From positions 4,550,970 to 4,614,969 of the forward strand of contig CM057151.1 of NCBI GenBank assembly GCA_029962745.1: a stretch of DNA of 64,000 nucleotides, read 5' to 3'. This DNA is from Echinometra lucunter. Its lineage: Eukaryota; Echinodermata; Echinoidea; Camarodonta; Echinometridae. Positions 33,065 through 44,714 of this stretch are shown here, piece by piece (positions within the stretch are counted from its first letter, which is position 1; the number at the start of each line of letters is the position of its first letter). The notes beneath the pieces are model-generated. The model saw nothing but the letters and a program-made list of their open reading frames with translations, was not told the DNA's origin and ran no database searches. The translations under genes were made by a program, and so were the position numbers.

Positions 33065-33530
33065 AGATGTGTGCAGTTTAGTAGTCAGGGAGGACACCTG
33101 GTGGGGGTTGATAAAGAGTTTTTGGGGCCCAGAAATTGGAGGCCTGTGTAAATATGAAGTGTAATAGCCTGGAAATTGAATTTAACAAATGAATAAGCCA
33201 AAGGGAAGCATGTGTGAGATGAAATTAATGAAAGAGAAATGATTTGAGTGTGTTGTCATAAATTCCAAGAAATTTGGGTAGAATTTTCTGAACTATTAGA
33301 TGATGCACTAACTTGGGAAAGCATTTTGATTTGGATATAGGACTACACCATTTCCTATAATTTGATAGTAGACATGAATTAGTTGATGTCAATTTTGAAA
33401 GTTAAATAAGTGTAGATATCAAGATTCATATGTCAAAAGAAATCAGTAAGGTAAGAAAGTCCAATCAAATTTGTATTTCATTCTTGACAATATTATGTCT
33501 TATTGTACAGTCCTAGCATGGTGAATATGA

Positions 33531-33536
33531 AATAAA
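33531..33536 (+). terminator. polyadenylation signal of the zinc-finger gene
   Basis: AATAAA in GAATATGAAATAAAGCTGC lies about 465 nt after the stop codon, which is a plausible 3' UTR length. Further AATAAA words near 34989 and 35230 are possible distal signals. Confidence 0.6.
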
Positions 33537-34309
33537 GCTGCATTATCTGGAAGACAACTCATCATTTTATCACCTCTTTGTAGCATTCTATATGGATGCC
33601 CATTTTGTGTCACTTTGCTTCATTCAGTAATTTTGTTCAGACATGTAAATGATTCAGCTTCAACATTTGCTACTATTTTAGTACATGTATTCCATAAATG
33701 ATAAGGGCAATTCAATGGTTGCTCATGTTACATTTTGAGGCATATTGAGTTGCCTCTTAATCTCCTGTTCTCTGAGTTCATGTGTTTTAAATGAGTTTGT
33801 GGGTTTTTTTTTGCAACACTGCACATACATCATGTATATATTAGAATAGTAAATGCAGCATCAAAACTTCAGAAGTTGATTTTTCATTTTACACTATTTG
33901 GGACCAACCTGTGGAATTGCCCGTAATGGCTTGTAGAATGTAGTATAGAATTCTACTCATAAGCAAGGGTTTTAGCGTAGTTCTTTCTAGATTTTGGAGA
34001 CTCGTATCAATCTAGGTATGGGAATGGTCACTGCTAGTTTTACACAGGTTGAATATTGCTTCTGCAAGAACATGTTTACCCTCCTGATGACAATTCATAT
34101 TTCATGATTTGTATTTGTGTAAACAGTCATAATGTGATTTGTTAAAGTGATTACACAATGGTAAATTTTTTTTTAATATATGATCGAGAATGGAATTCTA
34201 AGAAGATTAACATTGAAAATTTGATGATTTTCAATTGAAATCAATGCATTTTGGCTAATTTTCTCATAAAAAGTCTAGAGTTGACCAAAAATTTTGAGTA
34301 TGAGGTATG

Positions 34310-34453
34310 ATGTAAAAGCGGGTACCCAGCTTCGCACATTGCAGTTGTGCTGCTCGCTAGACTGTACCATATGAATTATACCTTGTGCGCATTTTGCTAG
34401 AATTGCGCGACAAGGTACCCACTTTGACATCATTTGATGTCAAAGTGGGTACC
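34310..34453. mobile_element. small inverted-repeat element with head-to-head second end
   Basis: TGATGTAAAAGCGGGTACCC at 34310 pairs with GGTACCCACTTTGACATCA ending at 34432, giving an element of about 123 bp. After TT, the same terminus appears again in direct orientation (34435-34453), making a perfect 19-bp-arm palindrome across the junction. A second copy may extend to GGGTACCCCCTTT near 34625. Confidence 0.65.
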
Positions 34454-35805
34454 CAGTTGAAACCAGGTCACAGCTGAGGGGTCAAAAATATCCTGAAATC
34501 TTACCAAATTTGGGGGTTTCCTTGGCAACACGACTTTTTAAAAAACTTTAAAAGGCAGATGATTTTCTGCTAATAAAATCATGCTTTTTTAAATGAACTA
34601 ATATTGTTTCAGAATTGGGTACCCCCTTTAAGTATTGATTAGGTTCCATTAATTAGCATTTTTAGAACAGATTCCTTGTGTATCGCATATAGTTCTATAT
34701 AGTTCACATTTACTGAGCCTTGCTGATTTTTTTATGCCTCTGCCCACCGAGATGAGTGCTGGAGGCATTATGTTTTTATGTGGAGTGTGTATATGATGAT
34801 GTGTTGAAAAAAGAGTGCTTATCTCAAAACTTATTTAGTTGATAAAAATCCACTTGATTATGTAGTTTGGTGAATGGTGTTTTTTTTTTTAAAAGTCATT
34901 TTAGTGTTAATTTGATAGTTGTGTTTCATAGTAAGTGATGCACTTCCAGATTTTTAATGTTTTTTTTAGTTCTGTAGTTTGTCCAGAATAAAAGTTTCTA
35001 ATGGCATTGTTATGCATAAATTTGCATCAATTTTTTTTTTTTTTTTTTGCATTTAACTGACATGAATTCTTTGGAATACTTGTGAAGAAAATCAGAATTG
35101 CTTTTATACAAGATCAGTACCTTTATCAAAGGAAATCTTGCATTGAAAGTCTTACAAGATTCTAAATAGGAGATACATGTACTTTGAAATTTTTTATGTA
35201 AGGAAGAAGTCATGATGATGATTAGGATCAATAAATACTAATTCAAGATTGATTTGAGAATATTACACAGTTGAGGAAGCATTTTTTAAAAATTGTAGTT
35301 TCACTATGTAATTATCAGTTTGTTTTAGAAATCTGTTCGTTATTGTAGTTGTGTACTCTCTAATTAAATATTTGTGATTTTGGTGTGATTCAAATGCAAA
35401 TAAATCTCACATAAGAGTAAAGAACAAGGTTTAATTACGCTCATATTTTTAAGTTTTGGCTAATATAGAGAGTACACATAAAGATCATTGATGTGGTGAA
35501 AATTTGAATTACCCACATTGAGGTAGTCAAAACTAAAGCAATAATAATTTTTTCCAGTAATTTTGAAAAATCGTGAATAAGCATCAATTTTCTACTTGTA
35601 AGAAAATCTTGAGATATTGGAAAATTTTCACCCCTTTGATCTTTTATCAGCAATGTGCACAATCTTCAATAATGCATCATCAACACACATGACTAACGAT
35701 CATAGTCACACTAATATTCAAACTCATAATCACCAACATCTACAGTATTGTCACCAATATGTCTAATCACCATTTTGTCAATCACATGAATCCTAGTTTC
35801 TTATG

Positions 35806-35859
35806 CACATGCGTGTGTGTGTGTGTGTGTGTGGTTTTTTTTTGGGGGGGGGGGGGGTG
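35806..35859. repeat. (GT)n and poly(G) simple repeats
   Basis: A GT dinucleotide run (about 35812-35833) is followed by T and G homopolymer runs. Confidence 0.9.
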
Positions 35860-36474
35860 ATTGCACAAAAAACCTTGTATTTTATATCCTCAAAATAAAA
35901 TAAAAAATGTACAATCACAATCACTAATCACTACAAAGAAATATAGAAGAGCATATCACTTTTATTGACTAAAGAGGTAAAATACTGGTACACGAGAACA
36001 ACATTTTTTGCATTTGCATAATTAATTTAATTCGAATACAAGGGAAAAGTAGATTATTATTCAAAGAAAAAAAAAAGAAAAACATCTTTCCAACTTTTAA
36101 TACTTTGACTTGAGTTGATTAATAAAACAATGCCTTTCAAATCATAAGAAATCACAACAAGACTAAATGATTTGTATGGTGTAAGAAGACATAAATACCC
36201 CCCCCCCCCCTCCCGGTTAAGAAATGAGAGAAGTTGAAATGGGTTCTAGTAAAGGGTGATTGCTTGGGGGAAAAAAAATCCTCAAAGCTCACACTAATTT
36301 TATTTTGCATTTTGTAACCATGTGTCCATGTACATGTATTTAAATTGGCAATAAATCTACAACATTAATACGTGGAAGAGAATCCAAAAGAAAGCAAAAT
36401 AGATTTTCGTGATTGTCCCCTAAAAATTAAGCTGTTGTAAATCGTGAGATAGCCACACATGTAGCCTTTCATTT

Positions 36475-36975
36475 ATGCTACGTTCACACCTTTGCGTATT
36501 TGGTTGCATATTGCCCCAACGCAGACGTAGGCAGTCACACCTAATAAAGCACAATGAAATGTGCTCACTACTCGATGTGCAGACTAGCGCATAGGCCTGA
36601 GCTGGTCGCTTGCTAGTTTTGAAATTTTTAAAATTATCACAAGCAAGCGCAAGGTTAAATCGTCTCTTTTTTTAGAGTGCTTGTCACTGCATATAGCTGC
36701 GTTTCTTGCAGATTTACCTCGCTTTAGCTCGTTCACATGATTGCGCCTAATATTTCGCTGTTGCTCACACACGACTCACAGCAGCAAGAACCGCTGCATT
36801 AGCCACTCTATACACTGCGAGTTTAGCTTGTGTACGCCATTTGCTTTGTACGAGCAGCATAATACGAGCTAGATACACAATAGTGTGACTGCTCGCGTCA
36901 GATTTGCCGTGTATTGCTGGGTACGGCTGTGAATTGATAGCGCAGCAATATACGTAAAGGTGTGAATGAGGCATG
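36475..36975. mobile_element. MITE of about 500 bp
   Basis: Termini with the shared core TTCACACCTTTRCGTAT occur at 36475-36499 and, inverted, at 36951-36975. The interior is richer in CG than its surroundings (GCGC, ACGC and TCGC words). No ORF. The target duplication is unclear. Confidence 0.75.
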
Positions 36976-37209
36976 AAGTATAATGAGCTGCTGTCCTATT
37001 TTAAAAATATTTTGCGCAACCTTTCAAAATCAGCACATTCTTTCTTTCTACAGATCAAGATCTAGTTCCAAATTTTGTTTGAAATGGCTTGACATATGAA
37101 GGAACATTTTGAAACTAGATGAATCTTCGACCACGCGTGGTCGAACTTTATGCCTCTGCCATTACCAAATCAGAAATAAATGGCACTTCATGTTGATTTA
37201 TTTTCATTT

Positions 37210-37945
37210 ATACAATGACATCTTTGACCTTGACCTTTGACCTTGTGACCCCCAAATCTAATGAGAGCATTGCCCTTTCCATATGCATACATGAGCCAAG
37301 TTTGTTGAACCGTCAAATGGTTACTGAGTTATCACAAGAACAAACCATTTCTACGTACATAATGACCTCTATGACCTTTGACCTTGAGACCCCAAAATCT
37401 AATCAGATCATTGTCCCTGCCATATGCATACCTGTGCCAAGTTTGAGGTTGATCGGTCAAATGGTTGTTGAGTTATGGTGAAAACGAACCATTTCTATGT
37501 ACATAATGACCTCTATGACCTTTGAACTTTGACCTTGAGACCCCAAAATCTAACCAGATCATTGTCCCTCCCATATGCATACCTGTGCCAAGTTTGAGAT
37601 TGATCGGTCAAATGGTTGTTGAGTTATGGTGAAAACGAACCATTTCTATGTACATAATGACCTCTATGACCTTTGACCTTTGACCTTGTGACCCCAAAAT
37701 CTAATCAGATCATTGTCCCTTCCATGTGCATACATGAGCCAAGTTTGAAGCCAATCTGTCAAATGGTTCTTAAGTTATCGCGAGAACGAGCCATTTTTAT
37801 GTGTATTATTACCTCTATGACCTTGACCTTTGACCTTGAGACTCCAAAATCTAATCAGATCATTGTCCCTCCCATATGCATACACGAGCCAAGTTTGAAG
37901 TTGATCTGTCAAACGGTTCTTAAGTTATCGCGAGAACGAAAACGG
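37210..37945 (+). repeat. five-unit tandem array carrying DR1-type sites
   Basis: Units start near 37212, 37362, 37505, 37656 and 37808 (spacing 143-152 bp). Each holds a variant of CTCTATGACCTTTGACCTTG, then CCCCAAAATCTAATCAGATC, then CATATGCATAC and TCAAATGGTT words. TGACCTTTGACCT is a direct repeat of the nuclear-receptor half-site with one base of spacing on the opposite strand. Frames through the array are repeat translations, not genes. Confidence 0.85.
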
Positions 37946-37989
37946 GACGGACGGACGGACGGACGGACGGACGGACGGACGGACGGACG
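37946..37989. repeat. (GGAC)n microsatellite
   Basis: About ten tetramers of GGAC end the DR1 array, just inside the inverted end at 37996-38043. Confidence 0.9.
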
Positions 37990-38049
37990 ACCCGAAAACA
38001 TAATGCCTCCGGCAACCACCTACGGTGGGCGGAGGCATAAAAATGTCCT

Positions 38050-39794
38050 AAAATGAGTGCATGCATTAAAAACTGCCAGAGTGGCAGATATTATTAATAA
38101 CAAGTCAGAATTAAAAAAAAAAAAAAATTATCAGTATATAATCTTCCTAGTTAACAGCCACATAAACTATGTGTGAATGTTCTGATTAAGTACCTTTCAT
38201 TACAGAAACTCTGAAATACAAGCTCAAATTTCAACCTTCAAAATGTTTACAATAAATTTCATCAAAACTGACTTCGTTAACACAATATTTGTATCATGTA
38301 ATTATGTACACATACAAAATGACAAAAATATTCCTTTGGAGACAAAAAACATGACATGACGTATGAAGTCTCTTAAACACCCTAGTACAAAGATATGTGC
38401 ATTTAATACAAGGCAACCTATACAATTCATTACAATATATATTACAATAATATAAATACCATATATAGCTGTCTGGGTCTGTACACAAATTCAATACAAT
38501 CACAATTATTTCATTTTCCACAGTAAAATAACTAACCGATGATTACTTATCAGATGGCCATCAAAATTCAAGAGCAACTTACAATTATTTTGAACATTAA
38601 AAAATGGGTGGATTAATTAGTTTTGTGCATCATTCATTATGACAATGAACATGAAAATACCTACAGTTCTCATCCATACAGAGTAAAAATTCTATCAAGT
38701 TCATTACTGGAAGGGAAATCAGAATCCTAGTGGAAATGTGAATGTATGACTTTATTGCTGTGTAAGATTACCTTCCAGAACACATTTAACACTAGAATAT
38801 CAACAGTCATGATCACAGTAAAATATGACCCTTGATATAGTGGCATACACAAATGAAAATGTTTAAAGACTACAGATAAATTAGAGAATTTATAGGTGTC
38901 TTGGGTTTTGGAATGAAAGGGAGACAAAGAATTTAGAGTATTTTTGCATCAAGATTTATGCAAAATAGATCTACCTTTGCTAAAAATTTTTGCATTTCTT
39001 TTCAATTTGCCAATATTATTTCCATATACAACTGTATGCATTCTAAAAAAAAACAACAAAAAAAAACCCCACAAATTATTCTCATTCACATAATTAATGC
39101 AGAATATTAGAGGGAAAGATATTCAGAACAAAAGCAAAAGCATACCAAAATATTAAGTAATCTCTAGCAATACATCTATAGAACAAGTCATGAGATATCA
39201 ACAAAACTGTAATTCCAGTTTTGGGTAACAATACATTGAATGCAACATCAGCATAATGTGATATTGCTTATATAAATAAAATGTATATACAACATATATA
39301 ACGCCACATTTTAATACAAATCAATGATCATTCTAACAATTTCATGACTCGGCAGTAAAATTTGAATACCATAATGAATACAACAAAACAGCTTTATTTG
39401 TTCTGTTTGAGATTGTTCTTGAAATATTTGTCAGTCTATTTTAAAAACAATTTTTTATACTGATGTATGACAGCAAATAAAAATAATAAAAATGAAGAAA
39501 AAAAAAACACCAACAAACAAAACAAGAGTACACAAATTTTAAACTATGTATACCACAGTGCTTATTGCTTGTTTTCATAAATAGTGCCACTAGCTGACCT
39601 CTGACATAGTGACCTTCACAAGAATTTAATTTTAGATATTTCAAACCCTCATCACACCCTCACTTACATACTCCTTAAAATCTTTCATGAGATGTGGCAA
39701 TATAATAAGTTTAGGTATTATCACAGAAAGGGACACAAATACTTGTTTCCTTCTTCAGATCTGATATCTCTTAGTATCCATTCTGCTGATGTCT
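38050..39794 (-). other. presumed 3' UTR/downstream region of the semaphorin gene
   Basis: AT-rich sequence without a coding frame. On the minus strand AATAAA occurs near 39397 and near 38753, either of which could end the transcript. No other feature is seen. Confidence 0.4.
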
Positions 39795-39877
39795 TCAATA
39801 ATTTGCATAGATGATTTCTGCTTGTCCATTCATCTCTTCTTCTGGAACATAATCTCTGACATCCTCCTCCTCCTCTT
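39795..39877 (-). CDS. possible alternative last exon of the semaphorin gene
   Basis: On the minus strand an acceptor (TTATTGCTGTGGGTTACAG) is followed by a phase-1 frame. It encodes four glutamates, DVRDYVPEEEMNGQAEIIYA and NY, then a stop. No phase-1 GT donor follows the transmembrane segment in the exon at 40209-40546. The compatible donors are G|GTGAAT before that segment (after CTNQ) and the donor of exon 40859-41083. Use of either would give a protein without a membrane anchor. The exon is short, so coding status is a reasoned guess. Confidence 0.45.
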
Positions 39878-40208
39878 CTGTAACCCACAGCAATAAGCAA
39901 TAGAAGAATTTACATTGTTGTGTCCATTTCACATCTTAAGCTTACTTTTACTCGTCAGTGACTGACACTCATAAATAGGACAATACACCAAATGATTACA
40001 GCTGAATTCACAAGGGAAAAATAGAATATATATGTATATATAAATAAGGTGCAAGAATATCATCACGCATCAAGTCTTTGAGGTTGAAGTTGTTTTCCAA
40101 AAACATTGGACTGCTTCTTGAGATGCAGCAGAAGAAAAGAGTCCACCATCGCGTGTCTCGTGAATACACTCCATCTCAATAAAAAAAGTCTGTGGATATT
40201 CTTCTGGT

Positions 40209-40546
40209 TCATCTCTCATTTTCCAGTTCTGTGGGATTCGACGTGATGTGCGCCGGCGATGATTCGCTGCCATCGAAGGAGTATTCCGAATCGGAGTACT
40301 GTGCCATGTCATTGAAATCATCCTCCTCATCATCATAGTCCAGCTGTGTCTGGTCCCTTCTCTTGTTGTTCTTTTGCCATGAGATGTATACTGAGAGGGA
40401 CATGATGGAACCAGCTACAGCAGCTACCAGGGCCACGATGCAGAAGTAGAGAGGTTCCATGGATTCACCTTGGTTGGTACACTGAGGTGGAGCAGCCTGA
40501 AGTCTCTGCACTGCTGGAGCTTGGAAGGGAGATGCTGGGGTATCCT
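40209..40546 (-). CDS. semaphorin exon: transmembrane helix and cytoplasmic tail
   Basis: A short membrane-proximal stalk with one Cys (PPQCTNQ) leads to the hydrophobic segment FCIVALVAAVAGSIMSLSVY. A KNNKRR stop-transfer cluster and an acidic, Ser/Tyr-rich tail ending in NER follow. Stop TGA is at 40211-40209. No PDZ-binding end is obvious. Confidence 0.92.
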
Positions 40547-43500
40547 CTGCAAAGGTAAAACAAAAATATATAAAAAATGAGAACAGATAAAATTAGACAT
40601 ACATAATGAAGTACTGATGTTTATAGATTTAAAGTGATTTCTGGTTTACAGTACCATGATATATGCTTCAAATTAGATTATTGGTAATGGAAGGAAATAA
40701 TGGCAGCTTATCAATGAAAGAAGCCTTAATTGAAATGACAAATTAAAGCACTGAAATTCGAAATATTGTTGCACACAAACATGAATGTAGATGAGGCTAA
40801 GAGTGTTGAGAAATGTTGATCATTTTAAATGTACAAGAGAATGAGCTGAAATTCTCACCATTCTCATAGCACCAGTCAATCTCCTTGACACATCCCATAC
40901 ACTGCTTGTACATAGGCATGGCACTCTCACACTTTCTGCTCCTATGACGACGACCCTTGTGGCTACATGAGGACCATTTACTCCATTCCTTCCAGCCAAG
41001 GTTGGTATCTACCTGAACACCTCCTGCTGCCCCAGAAGGATCACGTTGACCGGTTCTCACTGATATACCAGGCCAGTTAGGCACTGTGTGGAGAAAGCAA
41101 AAAAGACCAAACTTGATTTACAAACATTCTTCAATGATAGGATGGAAATTCAAATGATTACATATATAAAATACTAGACCTTTCTTCACATTTCATTGAT
41201 TAAGTAATACTTTTATTTCTTTATTCTTTTCTAATACACACTTGTAATTTTCGACAAAAAAAACCCAACTTGCTCATGCAAGTTGGGCTTCAGAATGTGC
41301 ATTTACATATCTAAATCCACTTATCTTTAAACACATATGTAAGTTAAAATGACATTGTGAAACATTAAACATTAACATGAATTTTCTTCACTGACCAACA
41401 TGACATAACACTCTTCCTTCATGGCACAGAATATTAGTACTTTCAAGGCTAAATGTTAATAATTGATTTTGCATTTACCTATAGCTCATGAAAGTTGCAA
41501 AATATATTTTTACTCTTTTTAGGAGGGGGTTGCACTGTAGATAAGAATAAAGTAAATGATTACTTACATTCAATTACATCAAGTTTGGGACAGTCTACGC
41601 CATCACAAGGAGCTTCCTCCATGGTGCTTCCTGGGCAGTCTAATCCATCATTGAGTGGTAGAGGGTTGGTACATTCACGGAAACGTTGTTTGACACCCTT
41701 ACCACAGCTAGCTGAACATTCAGTCCAATCACCCCAGCATGTCCAGCCTCCATTAACTGTCAAACCAAATATGATCACATGTTGGATAAAAAACACACTG
41801 AATATTTAAAAAATAAATCTATAAATAATAGACCACTATAATCTCTTACTAAATATACTATACTTTCACTTCTTGAAAAGCAGATGTTTGCATTTTTTTT
41901 TCTTTTTTTTTTAACAGAAAACTTCTTATGCAATGTGCAAGTTGATACAGGGTATAAATATGCAGCAGCTCTGTAATTTGAAAGCTTTTACAAATTTATT
42001 GAATACATGAATTTTTAAGGACAAACAATTTTCAAATGTACTTACTGAAGTATTTAATTTGTTTCAGATTACATTTTGCTCTTACATGCTTTTTTTTTCT
42101 ATCTCTATTAGAAAAAGCATCCCCCAAATAATGAAAAACTTTTAACACAACATCCTAAAGATATTTTCTCACATCTTGTATAAATTTTCTTAAATAACCT
42201 GTTCATTATTTTGCATTTCCAAAATTTCAAATGTCAACCCCCTTTGGGGTCACAAATACATTTAGTTGTGATTTTGATATTGCTGCAAAATTTGAAAGAA
42301 ACGGATTATTTTCTCTCTCTCTCTCTCCCTGTGGAAAAGCTTAGAAAGATATTAGCTTGTTTATCTAAAAAGAGGGAAAAACATTCTTCATCCAAAAACA
42401 ATATACAACAGTACAATGGTTTGCATACTGTTTTCTTCAGCAGGATTCAACTCCTTTTGAACAGGGGTTCAATATCACCTTCAATATCTGAGCATCACAC
42501 AAAATAAGTGGTTAGATTATTTGCAAAGCTTGGAGTAAGAGAAGCTAAAGCAATATACATGCAAGACTTGACTTGTAAAAAAAAAAAAAGAAGTTAGTCC
42601 AATTACCTGGGCAGGGGACATAAGTCAAACAGTCTCGTTTTTCGTAGTACTGCCCGTTACAATCAGCATTATCAGGGAAGCAGTTACGATGTCTGACCTG
42701 AACACCCTGGCCGCAAGAGGAGCTGCATGGTAACCATGGCGACCACATGGTCCACCCACCAAAGCTCTCTGATGATGGGAAGGTAGGATTAGAAAGAGAT
42801 GGACAGATAGAGAGCGATTAGTACAAAATGAAATGCCTAGCATTATACTTATATATTTGTTTGATTTTTTAAAAATCTTTTGATCTGTTTCTTTCGAAAA
42901 GAATATGATATGCTAACTCTAAATAAAATTCTGTTTTTAATTGCTTTTGCGATCTTATTTAACAGTTAGACATTAAAACCCTAATTTTATTTGTTAATTT
43001 CACACATTTGTCTAGCCTTTTATTTATAATTAATAATAGTACAAGCGTCATTTATCTTTATTCCCCCTTTTTTCCCTGTTTTGTTAAAGCAAACAAGCTG
43101 TTAGAATTTAAATTTTCTTTGCATCTCCCTTAAAAATGAATTTCATACAATTAGTGCAGCCAAATTCTGAAATGGAGTGTCATAAATTTCATGCAATTTT
43201 GAAATATGAGAGCCTATCTTAAAATTGTACTATCAAGATTGGAAATACTATAAAAAGCATATTCACCTCACTCATCTACAAAATTTTCTATAAAACTTAT
43301 AAAACATCAGTTTTGATCAATTATAGTGATGTAGTTGCTCAACTAAAATGTTTTACTTGGATTTTTATTCAAAACAAATTTGTTCTTTTACAGTAGCTGT
43401 GCTTTAATGAGAATTTTTGTGGAGTGGAATATCTGTTCATAAAAAAGATTGTTAATTGAGATCAAGAGAGCATGTTGAGAAGTTTGCATGTTATGGGATC

Positions 43501-44664
43501 ATTATGTACACCAACAAAACATCCCATCACAGCACATCAAATGGTCTGCTGATAGACAGAAGGGTCTCTAACATTGTGTAAGGTGTTCATAACATCCTTT
43601 TCACTCTCTGCAGACAATATCAGGGGTGAAGAGCCACTCATTTATCAAGAGCATCATTACCCACAAAGGAATGATTGAGTTATATCAATACCTAATCTCT
43701 ATCAACAATGTAGATATGACATTACTGATGTGATTCTTGGTTGGAAAATTAGCAATGCACCATAATAGATTTCAATGAACTGCATCTCTAAGGATGAGAG
43801 ATCACGATTATTTTTGAAGAAATATACATCAAATACATCAGTATAGTTCAAACAGCAGGGTAAAGCAGTGACAAAGATCAAATACTAAGGACATAATGAA
43901 CAGTTCAACTTGAAGATATGGATCAATTTCTTAAATCTTTTTAAATTCACTGACTAAATTTTTAAAGGAATACATCTTCGAACAAAACCTAAATTTGTAG
44001 CAGCATAGATGTTTATGGAATAACAATTTTTAAAAATACATCTTAATATCTGGATGATCATCAAACTGTATGCGCACTTTCGAAAAGAGTATTTTGGGGG
44101 TGGCAGAAAAGTATAAACTCCACAATGACTTACCACTGTCACCCCAGCATCTCTTATTATTACTGCTGAAAGGACAAAACTTGAACTGTCCTTTCATCCT
44201 GCCTACAGACACCATATCCCTTGCAGGTACCTGAGCTCTACAGATGTACTTGAAGCGCTGCATCAAGAGACCATCCTCAGACACATTGTGAACCAACCAG
44301 GGTGTCCAATCGGTTGGTCTTCTCACCTCTGTTGAGTGACAGATTGGGAAAAGAAGATTATGTTATACAAGTTGCAAGAAATTCTGAAACGTCACCTCAT
44401 GCTTGAAAAACACCATTATTTCTCAAAAATAAAAATGTTGGTTCATTTTCCTGGATTTATATGTTTCTATTTTTAACACATATATTCAGTTTAAATTTCA
44501 GCAGCATTTCCATTCTCTAACTGCTCGGGTAAATTGCAAATCCATCAATGTAAGCAAATATATATAAATATATATACTGCTTAAAAATTGACAGAGAGAA
44601 AAAATAAAACTATGGATTCATAAAAACCTTGATTATACTGCATGAATGGTTTCTTCGCTTTAAG

Positions 44665-44714
<50 letters not shown>

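Larger units (their letters stand above)
34729..38043. repeat. pair of related inverted ends bounding the DR1 array region
   Basis: TTTATGCCTCTGCCCACC (34731) and GGTGGGCGGAGGCATAAA (ending 38041) are inverted copies. The similarity continues through a GGAGGCATTATGTTTT-type word on the inner side, about 47 bp with several mismatches. It may be one 3.3-kb element or two separate copies of the same repeat. A third partial end, TTTATGCCTCTGCC, is at 37147. Confidence 0.5.

Noticed and set aside
37210..37945. CRISPR-like array
   Set aside because: Units are contiguous 150-bp repeats without unique spacers, in a eukaryotic context.
37215..38056. Open frames of about 90-130 codons
   Set aside because: They are translations of the tandem repeat and the GGAC microsatellite.
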